A DNA stretch of 64,000 nt from Chamaecrista fasciculata (GCA_003254925.1 QANZ01010380.1:3155-67154), one strand, 5' to 3'; counted from the stretch's first letter, positions 36,014-48,210 are shown. Made by a program: numbers and translations. Notes: a model not told the origin generated them from the letters alone.

Positions 36014-36089
36014 ATAACATTATTGCTTATTATAAATTCTGAAAATTTTGACCATAATATTATTGCTTATTATAAATTCTGAAAATTTT
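36010..36089 (+). repeat. 40-bp tandem duplication
   Basis: Two adjacent units (36010-36049 and 36050-36089) of a sequence starting 'gaccataa(c/t)attattgc' and ending 'gaaaatttt', almost identical. It overlaps the right end of the family E element. Confidence 0.85.
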
Positions 36090-36507
36090 GACACTTGAAT
36101 CATCTAATTATGAAGGTCTATATAGAGGAAGTTATTGCCAAATTTTCGAACCGGTCGAAACTAAATCTGGATCGAGTATCGAATGTATAATCAATACGCG
36201 TGAGTTTCATCTATCATAACTTGAAAAGAAGATAAATAAAATAAAATGCTACATTCAAATATTATAACACCTTATAAGAGAAAAAATGGGTTGAATATAA
36301 TTTAAAAGAGAAAAAAAAAAAAAAAAAAAAACTTTCTTCCACGTTGCTAGCGGGATGAAGAAGTCATTAGTGTATGTAGTTAGTTTCAAAGGACATATTG
36401 ATATAGTCATGGTCATGACGTCTTGTTCAAGGAAAGCCAGAAAATGTAGTATAGTTACTAGCTAGTTAGTTTCCTTGCTTGGTCATTGGCATTGTTGAAA
36501 AAATGGC

Positions 36508-36603
36508 ATAATACTATCATCCAATATGACATACAAAACATATGTGACATTCAATTTAGCTCTCCTTAGTCCTTCCCCGACTTTTTCTAAACGTTGTTAC
36601 CAC
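36508..36603 (+). repeat. RLP-derived duplicated block, copy 2, left part
   Basis: Matches the left part of the block at 34240-34385 ('atactatcatccaatatgac', 'ctccttagtccttcc', 'ctttttctaaacgttg'), then breaks at 'ttaccac'. The block resumes at 43289 after about 6.7 kb of inserted DNA. Confidence 0.75.
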
Positions 36604-37021
36604 ATCTCAATTATAAAATGTTTATAATCCAATCCAATCTCAATCCAATCTCAATCTAATCTCAACTTATGAGATGAGATGAGATGATATTGAAATTAGG
36701 ATGAGATGAGATTATGTAGTGGTGTTTGGATGGTTTGAGAGAAAATGATGTATAATAGGGTGTGAAATTATATAAAAGGGTATGTAATGATTGTGGTTAG
36801 GTGAAATAGGTTGTTGGATTTATTTATTTTGTATAGGGGTAGAAATGGTATGAAATAATGATGTTGAGATTGAGATTGAGATGAGATGATAGGTGTTTGG
36901 GTGGGGTTTGACTGGGGTTTGACTGGGATGATATTTGGATGAGATGCTCTTGGAAAGCGTGATTTCTCAATCCTATAGGATGATGGATTTTGGTCCATCC
37001 TATTGGATGAAATTATGGGGC
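36604..37021. mobile_element. Left portion of a PIF/Harbinger-like element
   Basis: Dense 'caatccaatctcaatc' and 'gagatgagatgaga' repeats like those at 20448-21493. The matching right terminus is at 43115-43279, which ends CCAAACAGGCCC followed by TTA, the usual target for this superfamily. A TTA also precedes this left part at 36597-36599, but the left terminal repeat itself is missing. Confidence 0.5.
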
Positions 37022-37567
37022 AAAATGAAAATAACATTAAAATTCTTTTGAGAATGCAATTTGATCCATAAATTTGTATCCGGCCAATTAATCAATCCCT
37101 ATCATGTGTGAGTGATAATTCAAAGCTCGTAGAGAATCCCAGCCATGAATAATGGGGCACATTTAAGAATTTGAATATAAAGAAAATAATAAGTAATATT
37201 TTGGGGACTAGAATGCAAATAACATGAAAAGTATTGTAAACATAAAATTTGGTCCATAACATTGTATCTGTTCAAAGAATCGGTTTCTAATATCTGTACT
37301 CAGGGCTCGAACAAAGCTTGTACCGTCAAAATGAAAATAACATTAAAATTCTTTTTAGATTGCAATTTGGTCCATAAATTTATAGCAGGCCTATGGATCA
37401 ATTCCTAACATGTGTAAATGATAACTCAAGGCTCGTAGAAAATCCCAGCCATGAATAACATGAAAAGTATTGTAAACATAAAATTTGGTCCATAACATTT
37501 TATCGGTCCAAAGAATCGGTCCCTAACATCTGTACTCGGGGCTCGAACAAAGCTTGTACCGTCAACA
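37022..37567 (+). repeat. Tandem duplication of a two-part non-coding unit
   Basis: Part A ('aaaatgaaaataacatt' to 'cccagccatgaataa') occurs at 37022 and 37328. Part B ('aacatgaaaagtattg' to 'aaagcttgtaccgtcaa') occurs at about 37210 and 37450. The order A-B-A-B indicates a tandem duplication followed by a small deletion. No coding function. Confidence 0.7.
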
Positions 37568-37773
37568 ATCGGGTATATTTTTTATTTGCAAGGTGCAAAA
37601 AATAACAAACAATATCGTGGGACCAGAATGCAAGTAATATGGAAATGATTGTAAATGTACAATTTGGTCCATAACTTTGTAATTTCCCAACAAAACAACA
37701 TTGCAATTTTTTTGCTACCCATGATTCGAACCAGAAAAATAACAAACACATGGAAACTTGTGTATTTTCCCAA

Positions 37774-38739
37774 NNNNNNNNNNNNNNNNNNNNNNNNNNN
37801 NNNNNNNNNNNNNNNNNNNNNNNNNNNNNNNNNNNNNNNNNNNNNNNNNNNNNNNNNNNNNNNNNNNNNNNNNNNNNNNNNNNNNNNNNNNNNNNNNNNN
37901 NNNNNNNNNNNNNNNNNNNNNNNNNNNNNNNNNNNNNNNNNNNNNNNNNNNNNNNNNNNNNNNNNNNNNNNNNNNNNNNNNNNNNNNNNNNNNNNNNNNN
38001 NNNNNNNNNNNNNNNNNNNNNNNNNNNNNNNNNNNNNNNNNNNNNNNNNNNNNNNNNNNNNNNNNNNNNNNNNNNNNNNNNNNNNNNNNNNNNNNNNNNN
38101 NNNNNNNNNNNNNNNNNNNNNNNNNNNNNNNNNNNNNNNNNNNNNNNNNNNNNNNNNNNNNNNNNNNNNNNNNNNNNNNNNNNNNNNNNNNNNNNNNNNN
38201 NNNNNNNNNNNNNNNNNNNNNNNNNNNNNNNNNNNNNNNNNNNNNNNNNNNNNNNNNNNNNNNNNNNNNNNNNNNNNNNNNNNNNNNNNNNNNNNNNNNN
38301 NNNNNNNNNNNNNNNNNNNNNNNNNNNNNNNNNNNNNNNNNNNNNNNNNNNNNNNNNNNNNNNNNNNNNNNNNNNNNNNNNNNNNNNNNNNNNNNNNNNN
38401 NNNNNNNNNNNNNNNNNNNNNNNNNNNNNNNNNNNNNNNNNNNNNNNNNNNNNNNNNNNNNNNNNNNNNNNNNNNNNNNNNNNNNNNNNNNNNNNNNNNN
38501 NNNNNNNNNNNNNNNNNNNNNNNNNNNNNNNNNNNNNNNNNNNNNNNNNNNNNNNNNNNNNNNNNNNNNNNNNNNNNNNNNNNNNNNNNNNNNNNNNNNN
38601 NNNNNNNNNNNNNNNNNNNNNNNNNNNNNNNNNNNNNNNNNNNNNNNNNNNNNNNNNNNNNNNNNNNNNNNNNNNNNNNNNNNNNNNNNNNNNNNNNNNN
38701 NNNNNNNNNNNNNNNNNNNNNNNNNNNNNNNNNNNNNNN
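37774..38739. other. Assembly gap (966 N)
   Basis: Undetermined bases. By comparison with the right LTR at 42130-43114, the first part of the left LTR should lie in roughly the last 335 bp of this gap. Confidence 0.99.
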
Positions 38740-39389
38740 TTAGAGAGCTCCTAATTGTATTTCATTCATGATTAATCTTGTCATCTAGGCTCAAATCTTT
38801 GTTTGATGTTTAGAGAAGTGACACATGCTTTGTTAGTAGAATAGCTTCTTTTCTATTTTCAAAAGTATGAGAAGGAATCTCTAGTTTAGCTACCACCACT
38901 GAGACCTAGTTAAATTAGGCTTAGTTCATCTCTTGTTATAATTGTTCTTGAACTTGAGAGTCTGTTACTTAAGAGTTTGAGATAGATGAAGGTAGGTCGG
39001 TTCCAACTTCTGATTTTGTGAGATATTGATGAAATCTAACTTTTCTTCAAGCTAAGCAAACTCAAGGTTATAAGATGTTTTGTCAATGATTAACATGAGA
39101 AACTCCATTTCAATATGCAACCCGGCTAGATGTTTTTATTGTTGAGTTTTCTTAACCCGTTTTCTCACTTACTTTGTTTCCGAATCTTCAATCCAATTTG
39201 CTTCTCTTTAATTTAGTTTTTCACTATTTAGAGTCTTAATTCACAATCCACTCCATTTTAAATTCCGTTGTTATTTTCAAACTTGAATTCTAGTCATTCT
39301 ACCCCGTTAGATTCGACCCTACTCTCACTTGCTACAAATTTAGGAATATTAAGAAAGTAGGATTAATTTGTTGGTTTCGACAACTAACA
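38740..39389 (+). repeat. Left LTR, visible 3' part
   Basis: 650 bp aligned end to end with 42465-43114, also 650 bp. The first third is very similar ('ttagagagctcctaattgta'), while the later part is considerably diverged. It ends 'gacaactaaca'. Confidence 0.85.
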
Positions 39390-39394
39390 AATTT

Positions 39395-39417
39395 TGGCGC
39401 CGTTGCAAAACGGGGAT
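39395..39417 (+). other. Primer binding site, apparently interrupted
   Basis: TGGCGCCGTTGC is followed by AAAA and then CGGGGAT. The first and last parts match the complement of plant tRNA-Asp. The four A bases look like an insertion in the middle of the priming site. Confidence 0.6.
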
Positions 39418-41544
39418 TGATTGACTGATTTTGAGTTCTTTTTTATGATTAGGGAAGTGTTTTTTTTTTTTTTTTTACTCTAGTAGGTTGCTTAGTTCTA
39501 TTATGGGCATAGTACTTACACTTTCTGCCTATTCGTTATGGGCATATCAGTTTTGCAAATACAGGACATAGCAAATTTTCATCATCTTCAAGCTTCATTC
39601 GGGCCTCTGCATTCTTTTTAAGCTTCTAGGCCTGCTTTAATGGAGTTTTGTCTTTCTTTTCATTTTGGGCCTTTTAATCTTCAAGGCTTTTTAGTCCGTT
39701 CTATTTTCTTTTTCACTCTTATCTTCTTTAGTTTTACTTTTCTTTTGGTATTATATATATATATATTAGTTTTTATTTTATTTTCTTTTTACCTATTATA
39801 ATATTTAGTTTTTTTTAACCCTCTTTATTTTCACAGTTTCAGATTTTTACTCATTCCTCAGCCCTAGCAGTGCAAAACCACGAGTTTCCTCTTCTCTTCC
39901 ACCTTGAATCGCCGTGCTTCTTCCTTCCATCACCATAGTTGCTCGCAGGCGTTCTTCTTCAGCGTGGTGGCTTGCTACGGAGGTTCGTGGTGGCTTGTTG
40001 CGGTGGTTCGTCAGAGAGTGTTGCTCATTCTTCATTGATTCTTTGACTTCCTTGCTCATTCTCACCACTGCTCTGTCTTCAACGGCTAAGGGATACTCTG
40101 ATTTTTGCTTCAAGGGCTGTGAGAATCTCTCTTCTCTTCATTTTAAGTTTCAGTTTATTATTATTAGTTGAATAAATTTAGGATTTAGTGAGGATTGTGT
40201 GTTATAAAATTGCAAGAGAGAGGTGTTTCTGCAAGTTTTTCACATTCTTATAATCTGATTTGCTAAGCATGTTCCCTAACTCATCTTAGACCTAGATTTT
40301 CTGTTAGGTCTGCTCAAATAGTTTGCTTGATGCTCAATGTTGTTCTTTAGTTACAGCTAGGGACTTTTTTTTTTGTGAATGTGAACATTGTTGCTGCTTG
40401 TTCTGTTATTACACTGAGGATTGCATTGGATTTCTGAATTTTGTTGTGGACTGAAATCATACCGTGTTGGAATATGACTGAGAATTCATTGAATTTACCA
40501 TTACTGACTTACCTGTGTTTTTGCATTTGGATTGATTTAAAGTAATTGTTTGGCTGAAATTTTATTTGGCTAGTGCAATTGAATTTTTTATTGGGGATGA
40601 TTCTAGAGCATTCTCAATTTTGTTTCATTTGCTATTAGCTGTGAATTTTGGCTAGTGATTGCATTTTGATTAGCCATTTCAGTCCTATTCCATTTTGCTG
40701 AGATTGAAAAATAGAATTCTGACCTTTTTGCTGAATTGGGATTCTGCTTTGGGCTATCAATCATATTTTAGCTAGATAATTGGTTACATGTAGTTTTCAT
40801 CTTTGATTTGATCTGATTAGCTCTGATTATTTGGCTGAATTATTGTGATTTGAATTTGCTTTTCCCATATAGCATTGGTCATGTTAGTGAAAGGTGCAAT
40901 TCTTTGGTGCACAAGCCTGCAGATCCTCCTCAGGGAAGTTCTTCTCTTTCCCTTCGCCTATTCTGTTCTTGTCCTTTATGCTTGCATTGAGGACAATGCA
41001 AACTTTAAGTGTGGGGGAGGGAATGACAATTTTTCTTTTCAGATTGTGGGTGTGAAAAAAAAAATTTTGGTTGAACTGAAATTTTCTAATGTTGCTTTCA
41101 ATAATTTCTTCACACTTGGTCATTCTTTTTAACCTCAAGATACTTCTCTTTTCAATTAATTCCATGAACCATTATTTTTATATATGTTTTCTTGTTAATT
41201 TGAGCATTTTTATTCTGCTTTTCTCTGCATCTGGTTGATTTAATTTGCCAAGCTTGTTCTTTTGAAGGAAGAGTTTAATAGAGAAAAGAAATTATGCATG
41301 CTAATCTTTTAGTTGAATTGCCTATTGTCTTGAGTTGCTGTTTAGTTTGCTGGTTTATTGGATTTCAGAGTAGTTTCTTCTAATTTGATTCAATAGTCTT
41401 ATTTGATAGAAAACTTATTTTCCCTAGGCTCCCCTTCTTTAAAAAAAAAAAGAAAATAAAGAGCACTTTGTTATAAAAGTTTCCTGTTCCAATGGCTCAA
41501 AAGAGTTATGAACAGTGCTAGTAGCCACTTAGAGTTGTGATGCT

Positions 41545-41715
41545 TTGAGTAACCGGGGGTAGGTTCCTAGAAAGTATCTACACTCGCGTCAAAAGAAGTA
41601 TGACACTCTAGGCAAGAGTTAAGTGCTCCAAAAAGAAAGAAAGTTGGAAAGAGCTTTGGCTTAGCTGAGTAACCGGGAATGTGTACCTAGAAAGTATGCA
41701 TTTTCGCGTCAAAAG
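41545..41715 (+). repeat. Two copies of a 'gagtaaccggg' motif inside the LTR element
   Basis: 'Gagtaaccggg..tagg/tgt..cctagaaagtat' followed by 'tcgcgtcaaaag' occurs at about 41548 and 41668 in the same orientation. The same arrangement is familiar from internal regions of Tat/Ogre retrotransposons. Confidence 0.6.
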
Positions 41716-42129
41716 GTTGAGTTTTAAGCTTCTTTGAAAAAGAAAATCAGTAAAGAACTGAAAAAAAAAAAAAAAAGTAAGATGGGAGAGTAGTGGAAAT
41801 TTTTGGTCTTCTTTCAGATTTGATTGTTGTTTTTAATGAGTTGATTCTATTCTGTTTTCCAGTTTTTTCTAGTAAACTGAGTAGCTATTCTTGATGGTGT
41901 GGCTTAATTACATTAACATGCTTAAATGCTTGATAAGACTCCTCTTTCTTCTTTTGAGCTTTGCTTGCTGATTTTTCTTGACTTGATGTTTTGAGAAGCA
42001 TATTCAAGTGCTCAGTCTTTGTGATCTAAAATTGTATTCAACTTGGAATTGATTGTTTAGGAAGTTTGTTAAATTGTTTCATTCTTTGATTATGCTTGAG
42101 GACAAGCATTGTTCTAGTGTGGGAGAATT

Positions 42130-43114
42130 TGTTAGCAGCTCATTTGTATACATTTTTCTAACTCAAATACCTCATTTTTATGGTCACACAATCCAATTAG
42201 GTGTTAGAATTCTTAACTTTTCATTTTCTNAGGCAGCAGCTCAAGGGTTTTGGAAGCAACCATCTTCTTCTTTCCATTTCAGATTTGATATTTTTCTTCT
42301 TCTTCTTAGCTTTAAATTTGTAGTAGTTATCTAGCTAGGTTGTGTAAAGACTTGGAGTTGATTATGTTATGAGACTATATTTTTGAGCTTAATGAAATTC
42401 TACTTTTCTTGAGTTTTGATTCTTTCTCTGATTTTAATTCTATGATTGTCTTGGATGGATGATATTAGAGAGCTCCTAATTGTATTTCATTCATGATTAA
42501 TCTTGTCATCTAGGCTCAAATCTTTGTTTGATGTTTAGAGAAGTGACACATGCTTTGAGAGGAGATTTGCTTCATTTCTGTTTTCAAAGTGTGAGAAAGA
42601 ACCTCTGATTTAGCTACCACCACTGAGACCTAGTTAAATTAGGCTTAGTTCATCTCTTGCTTTAATTGTTCTTGAACTTGAGAGTCTGTTACTTAAGAGT
42701 TTGAGATAAATGAAGGTAGGTCGGTTCCAACTTCTGATTTTTGTGAGATATTGATGGAATCTGATTTTCTATCAAGCTAAGTGAACTTAAGATAGTGAAA
42801 TATTTTGTCAATGATTAACTAATGAGACTCCATTTCAATACACAACCTGGTTAGGCATTTTTATAATTTAGTTTCTTAAATCTATTTTATGCTTTTTAGT
42901 TAATTAAACTCTGATATCAATTTAGTCCTTATTTTCATTCACTTGTCAATTTTTATTTCTTCAAATTCACTTTGCAATCTCCACTTCTTTCTTGATCATT
43001 TAATTGAACTTGGATTTAGTCATCTTTCCCTGTGGATTCGACCCTACTCACCGCTATATGCAAAATTAAGGAATTCAAGTAGTAGGATTAATTTGTTGGA
43101 TTCGACAACTAACA
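42130..43114 (+). repeat. Right LTR
   Basis: 985 bp from TGTTAGCAGC to GACAACTAACA, preceded by a purine-rich 'gtgtgggagaa' tract. A single N at 42230 marks a join, so the true length may differ. It is followed by 'aaatg', the expected target duplication, whose partner would be in the gap. Confidence 0.8.
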
Positions 43115-43279
43115 AAATGTATGATAAAAGGGATGATGATTTGGATGAGATGAGAATTAGGATGAGATTGATATGAGATTATGTGCCACACAAACACCCA
43201 AACTGGACTGTTCATCTAATTTTAGGTTGAGATTAGGATTGAAATGGGATGAGATTGAAATGTCTTGTTGCCAAACAGG
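43115..43279. mobile_element. Right terminus of the split PIF/Harbinger-like element
   Basis: 'Atgagatgaga' repeats lead to CCAAACAGGCCC followed by TTA, the inverse of the GGG(C/T)CTGTTTGG end at 20448. It shows that the LTR element at 38.4-43.1 kb is nested within this DNA transposon. Confidence 0.6.
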
Positions 43280-43288
43280 CCCTTAGTT

Positions 43289-43812
43289 ATTTTCTACCAA
43301 AATCACTTCTCTATATATATTCCTTTCAATACTATAACAAATAAACCATTAGAAGATACAAATAATACTGTCACATAAAGTTCATTTAACAAGTGAATTT
43401 TCCATTCAAATCGCGTGTAGTTATTAAGTCAAAATGTAATCCTTTATCTTGGTCAATACGGTGTTTTTTTCTATAGGTTTCTTTTCCAATATGGTGTCTT
43501 TTCATGGAGTAGTCTTCCTCTACCAAAAATGATGTCTTCTTGCCCAAACAACACTCTAAGTTCAAGTCTCCAAACAATGGAAATGAAAATTGTTGGATGT
43601 CACATTGCAGCTAGAATGGTTGTACCATTAATGCCAAAATATTCAAACACCAAAATTTACGTCAAGTGGAACTGGAATATTACATGTACACAACCATGAC
43701 TTCCAAACAAAGAGTAGTGAGAGACTTACACATCATGATATTGGACTTATATGAAATCCCGCCATGTTTTAAACTGAGCATTCTGTCTTTCTTGTCATTT
43801 CTAAACATGTCC
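43289..43812 (+). repeat. RLP-derived duplicated block, copy 2, right part
   Basis: Resumes the match to 34386-34945 ('ctaccaaaatcacttctcta' on through 'catgacttccaaa') and ends in the same fused RLP coding scrap. Copy 2 then continues into more RLP sequence, whereas copy 1 stops. Confidence 0.8.
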
Positions 43813-44215
43813 TTCAATCATCTGATGGGGTCAATTCCAACAGTTACTTAAATTCAACCATTTCAAGAAAATTTCTTCAAAGGCAAGGAAGGGTTATGTG
43901 GGATCTATTGACCCCAAATTGCAATTTTGGTGGAATTCCATCATCTGAAACACTTGCATCAAATCAGTGACGTGAGTTTAATAAGTATTGATTGGAATTT
44001 CTTTAAGTGACGAATTGGGATTTTACTTTTGGCCTTGAAATTGTGATCCTCGCAGTTCGCATACTTACTTTCTGGAACTAATGGAGGAAGCAATACTTCA
44101 AGCATGTTGACTACATTCTTTAAAAGTTCATTCCTCAACTTGATTTTGTGTATAAACTACGTGGCGGGAAAATTTATAGAACTTGAAGGAGGAAGCCTTT
44201 CTGATTTCACTTAAA
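43769..44215 (+). pseudogene. 3' fragment of an LRR receptor-like protein gene
   Basis: Translation gives LSFLSFLNMSFNHLMGSIP, then an LRR C-cap, the 'IDWNFF' juxtamembrane motif, remnants of the transmembrane helix and a tail ending in a variant of the intact gene's C-terminus, with several stops and frameshifts. It matches the last roughly 135 residues of the intact RLP (24774-25180). The downstream 'ataaagcaga' is shared too. It is non-functional. Confidence 0.85.
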
Positions 44216-44392
44216 ATAAAGCAGATGTATGTTTAACCCTTCTTTTGTTTTTGTTCTTTTGGAGAAAGCTGAAAAAGCACACACAGAGAAATAAAAATCA
44301 AAGCATGACTTCCGCTGAATGCGCGCAACGTATGTACTATGTAGGACAATACAAATTAAATCAAATGTGGCTTTCATTTCTGTCATTTAGTT

Positions 44393-44677
44393 AGGGGTAG
44401 CACTGTCAAAACGGGCTTAGGCCCGCGGGCCGGCCCGGCCCGCCCGCTAAATGGGCGGGCTTGGGCTTAAAAAATTTGGCCCGTTTAAAAACGGGCCTAA
44501 AACGGCCCGGCCCGTTTAGCCCGTGGCCCGTAACGGGCCGGGGCGGTTAGGCCCGTTTACATTTTTTTAAGAAAATTTGCATGTAAAAATGTTTAGGCCC
44601 GCGGGCCGGCCCGGCCCGCCCGCTAAATGGGCGGGCTTGGGTTTAAAAAATTTGGCCCGTTTAAAAACGGGCCTAAA
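44393..44677. mobile_element. hAT-like GC-rich non-autonomous element, truncated
   Basis: Starts 'taggggtagcactgtcaaaacggg', a common hAT-type end, then dense 'cccgcgggccggcccggccc' sequence in which a segment of roughly 85 bp appears twice (44420-44500 and 44594-44677). It is cut at the single N at 44678, so the right end and 8-bp target duplication cannot be checked. Confidence 0.5.
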
Positions 44678-44678
44678 N

Positions 44679-47600
44679 GATGCCAAGAAAATAATTAATC
44701 AGTCCAAGATTCTTCAAAGAAAAAGTTGAATTCAACTGTGTTATCAAACTCTGAACATCTGAATCACTTGTGCCTGTAATAAGTATGTCATCTACATAAA
44801 CAAGCACATATAAAACTTTGTTGCCATACTTTTTTATGAATAGAGAATGATCACATCGACTGGAAACAAACCCAAATGAAAGAAGAGCTTGAGAAAGCCG
44901 AGAAAACCAAGCCCTTGGCGCCTGTTTTAATCCATACAAGGATTTATGTAACTTGCAAACTAGACTTCGATCTTGAACCTCAAAACCTTGAGGTTGAGTC
45001 ATGTAGACATCTTCAGACAAGTAGCCATTTAAAAAAGCATTGTTTATGTCTATCTGATTTATTTTCCAGCCATAAGACAAAGCAAGTGTCAAAATAAGTC
45101 TTATTGTAGCTGGTTTAACTACAAGACTAAAAGTTTCATGAAAATCTAATCCTTCCTTTTGCAGAAATCCTTTTGCAACAAGCCTTGCTTTATATCTTTC
45201 AATAGTACCATCAGATTTCTCTTTGATCCGAAAAACCCATTTAGATCCTATAGCATGACAACCTTTAGGAAGAGGAACTAAAGACCATGTATTATTTTTC
45301 TGTAGAGCTTGAAGTTCATCACTCATAGCAGATTGCCAAGATGGATTAGAAAGAGCTTCAGGAACATTTCGAGGTAATGTGTGAGTGAGAAAAACTTTTG
45401 GTTTGAAAATACCACTCTTAGATCGAGTTTGAATGATATTGACAGGTGGAATTGAAACTGACTGCTGAACTATAGGAGTAGAATGATGTTCTGAAGAACT
45501 TGAAGAATTAGAAGGCAGTAAGGAAGTGTTTGAACTTTGAGACTGAGAAGATGAAGATAAAGAGGTATTAAGAAGAGAAGGGGAAGTATGTGTAGATGAC
45601 TGTAAAGCAGAAAATGAATTATGACAAGGTAATGGAGTTGAGAAATTTGGAGAAATAACTGGTGGTGCAGCAGCAAAAGAATTTTGCTGTGCTGCTGAAC
45701 TTGAACTAACCGAAAAATTCGCAAAAGGAAACTGATATTCATCAAAAACTACATCACGAGCTATATAGATTCGTTTAGATGACATATCAAGACATTTATA
45801 ACCTTTGTGAAAGGGACTATAGCCAAGAAAAACACAGGAAGTTGATCTAAACTGAAGTTTGTTTTTATTGTAGGGTCTTGTGAATGGAAAACAAGAGCAG
45901 CCAAAGGTTCTAAAAAATTTATAGAAAGGCTTTTTATGATATAAGGTTTCAAAGGGAGAGACAAACTTAAGAACAGAACTTGGCAATCTATTAATTAAGT
46001 GAACAGCTGTAGCAAATGCTTCATCCCAATACTTCATAGGAAGTGAAGCTTGAGCCAACAAGGTAAGTCCAACTTCAGTAATGTGACAGTGTTTTCTCTC
46101 AGCAAGCCCATTCTGCTCATGTAAGTGAGGACAACTTCTGCGATGTAAAATACCTTGAGAAGTCAAGTAAGAAGATAAGGATCTGTATTCTCCACCCCAA
46201 TCAGATTGCACTGCCTTAATCTTACAATCCAGCTGCAATTCAACTAGCTTCTTAAAATCAAGAAAAGCTTGCATAACATCAGATTTGTTCTTGAGCAAAT
46301 ATAACCAAGTGAATCTTGAATAAGCATCAGTGAAATGGACATAATATCTAAAACCACTACTGGAAAGAATAGGAGCAGGGCCCCAAACATCAGTATGAAC
46401 AAGCTCTAAAGGAAAAGAATAGGTAGTTTGAGATAAAGGAGAAGGTCTTTTGTGAAACTTACCAAAACAGCAGGATTTACAAACAAAATTTGTATCATTA
46501 TTATTGAAGCTAATGTTACAATCTTGCAAAACTTTCTTGACAACATTAGAGGAAGGATGACCTAACCTATTATGCCATAGATTGTAAACACTAGAAGAAG
46601 AAACAACTGAATTATCCAAAGAAACTGAATTATTCGAAGCAACTGAATTATTCAAAGGTACAGCAGAAGAAAAATAAGAGGAAGGTTGTGCTTGCAGAGA
46701 ACAAGAACTGCGAATGCCAAGAATTTGCACATCCTCAAGAGCATAGAGTCCATTTTTAGTAATGCCTCGCAAAAGTGTTATATGAGTCTCCTGCTGTTTG
46801 ATAAGAAAATAGTCAGAATAAAACAGAAAATAAACTGAGTTATCCTTAGAGAATTTTGAAACACTTAGAAGATTTTTAGAAATGTGAGGCACAACCAAAA
46901 CATTTTTCAGACATAACTTGATTTGAGGTGAAGATAAAGAGTAAAAGAAAGAATCTCCTGAAGAATTAATTCGCAAACCTGAGCCATCTCCAATGAACAC
47001 TTGGTCATAGCTCGTATAATCTGATCTTGTTGACAGATTAGAATCATCATTTGTGAGATGATTAGAAGCTCCTGAATCAACATACCAAGAGGAATCTGCA
47101 ACTGACTCAGGTGTAGCTATCATAGCTTGTGGCTGAGCTTGTGACTTTGGAGCTGAGGAAGAAGAAGACGCAAATTGTTGAGGATCAAGTGAATAATTGG
47201 AATCAAAACGATACCAACATTGAGAAGCAATGTGTCCATTCTTGCCACACACTTGACATTGAACAGAAGACCTTGGACTAGAAAAATTAGTTCTACCATA
47301 ACCTCTACCAGAATTATAATTTCCTCTGCCACGATTATTCTGATATTGACCTCTGCCTCGAGAATTATTCTGAAAAGAATTTCTTCCTCCTGAATTCTGT
47401 GTGCCTCTGCCTCTATTATTAAACTGATTTCCTCTTCCAAAATTTCCAGAATGAGCAATATTAGCTGATACAATATTATCAGCAGACTTGGACATTTGTA
47501 AACGTGCTTCTTGTGCAAGCAATAAAGCAGTAACATCAGCAATAGTAGAAGTACCAACTCGAGTAAGCATTGAACAAACAAAAGAATCATATTCAGATGG

Positions 47601-48182
47601 CAAGCCACTATAGATGAAATTTAGATGATCATTAATTCTCAGAGACTGACCGATAGCAGACAATGCATCAGCTAGAGTTTTAATCTTGAGAAGATAAGCA
47701 GACATGGATAATGAACCTTTCTTTAAACTATGAAGCTGTGCTTTATATTGCATTTCTTTTGCAACAGTCTGATTCGCATAGTGAGATAAAATTCGATGCC
47801 ATACCTCAGAAGTAGATTTACAACCTACAACTTGCGAAATCACTGTTTCTGTCATTGACGACACCATCCAGGAGAGTAACAACCGATCTTGACGCTGCCA
47901 GTCAATAAACGCAGAATTCTTCTTTCCAGAAGCTTCATCTTCAGCAGATAGAAATTGTAAAGGAACAGATGGATTTTCAGCAATGAATCGTTCAAGCTGA
48001 TAACCGAGAATAGCAGACTCCATTTGAAGATGCCATTGAAGAAAATTATTTTCATCCAATTTTACAGAGAACTGATGCGAAAAAGTAGTGATTCCTGTAT
48101 TAGAATCAACTTTGACAGTAGACGAAGATGGAAGTGTAGTAGATGGAGTGGGAGTAGGAGACGAAGTTTGAGTGCTCTCCAT
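44679..48182 (-). CDS. Copia gag-pol polyprotein, partial (element A)
   Basis: ATG at 48182 opens 1168 uninterrupted codons to the join at 44678. In order: copia gag (KLDENNFLQWHLQM), RGRG-rich linker, zinc knuckle CQVCGKNGHIASQC, protease WYVDSGASNHL, integrase HHCC (HNRLGH..CKSCC) and D,D,E motifs (HTDVWGP, VQSDWGGEY, EQNGLAERKH), Ser-rich linker, and reverse transcriptase with YVDDILITG. It stops shortly after NYFLGI, so the end of RT and all of RNase H are absent. The protein is nearly identical to element B. The Ale/Retrofit-type lineage is a guess from the gag motif. Confidence 0.9.
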
Positions 48183-48210
48183 AGAGAGACTTTTTAGGCT
48201 TCTGATACCA

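Larger units (their letters stand above)
38740..43114 (+). mobile_element. Non-autonomous Tat/Athila-like LTR retrotransposon (LARD-like)
   Basis: Two long LTRs bound about 2.7 kb of internal DNA with no gag or pol. The left LTR is partly in the gap (visible 38740-39389). The right LTR is 42130-43114. LTR termini are TGTTAG and CTAACA. Right after the left LTR is TGGCGCCGTTGC, matching the start of the tRNA-Asp primer site used by Tat/Athila elements. The internal region has 'gaggacaatgc...aagtgtggggga' near 40990 and an Athila/Ogre-like repeated 'gagtaaccggg' motif. The LTRs are clearly diverged, so the insertion is old. Only 5'-truncated limits can be given because of the gap. Confidence 0.8.

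Noticed and set aside
37655..38771. Long open frames across 37655-38771
   Set aside because: They consist almost entirely of N from the assembly gap. The same holds for frames across 20799-21090 and 53941-54280.
39914..40171. 85-codon ORF inside the non-autonomous LTR element
   Set aside because: No similarity to gag or any domain, and it lies in a region with no conserved coding signal.
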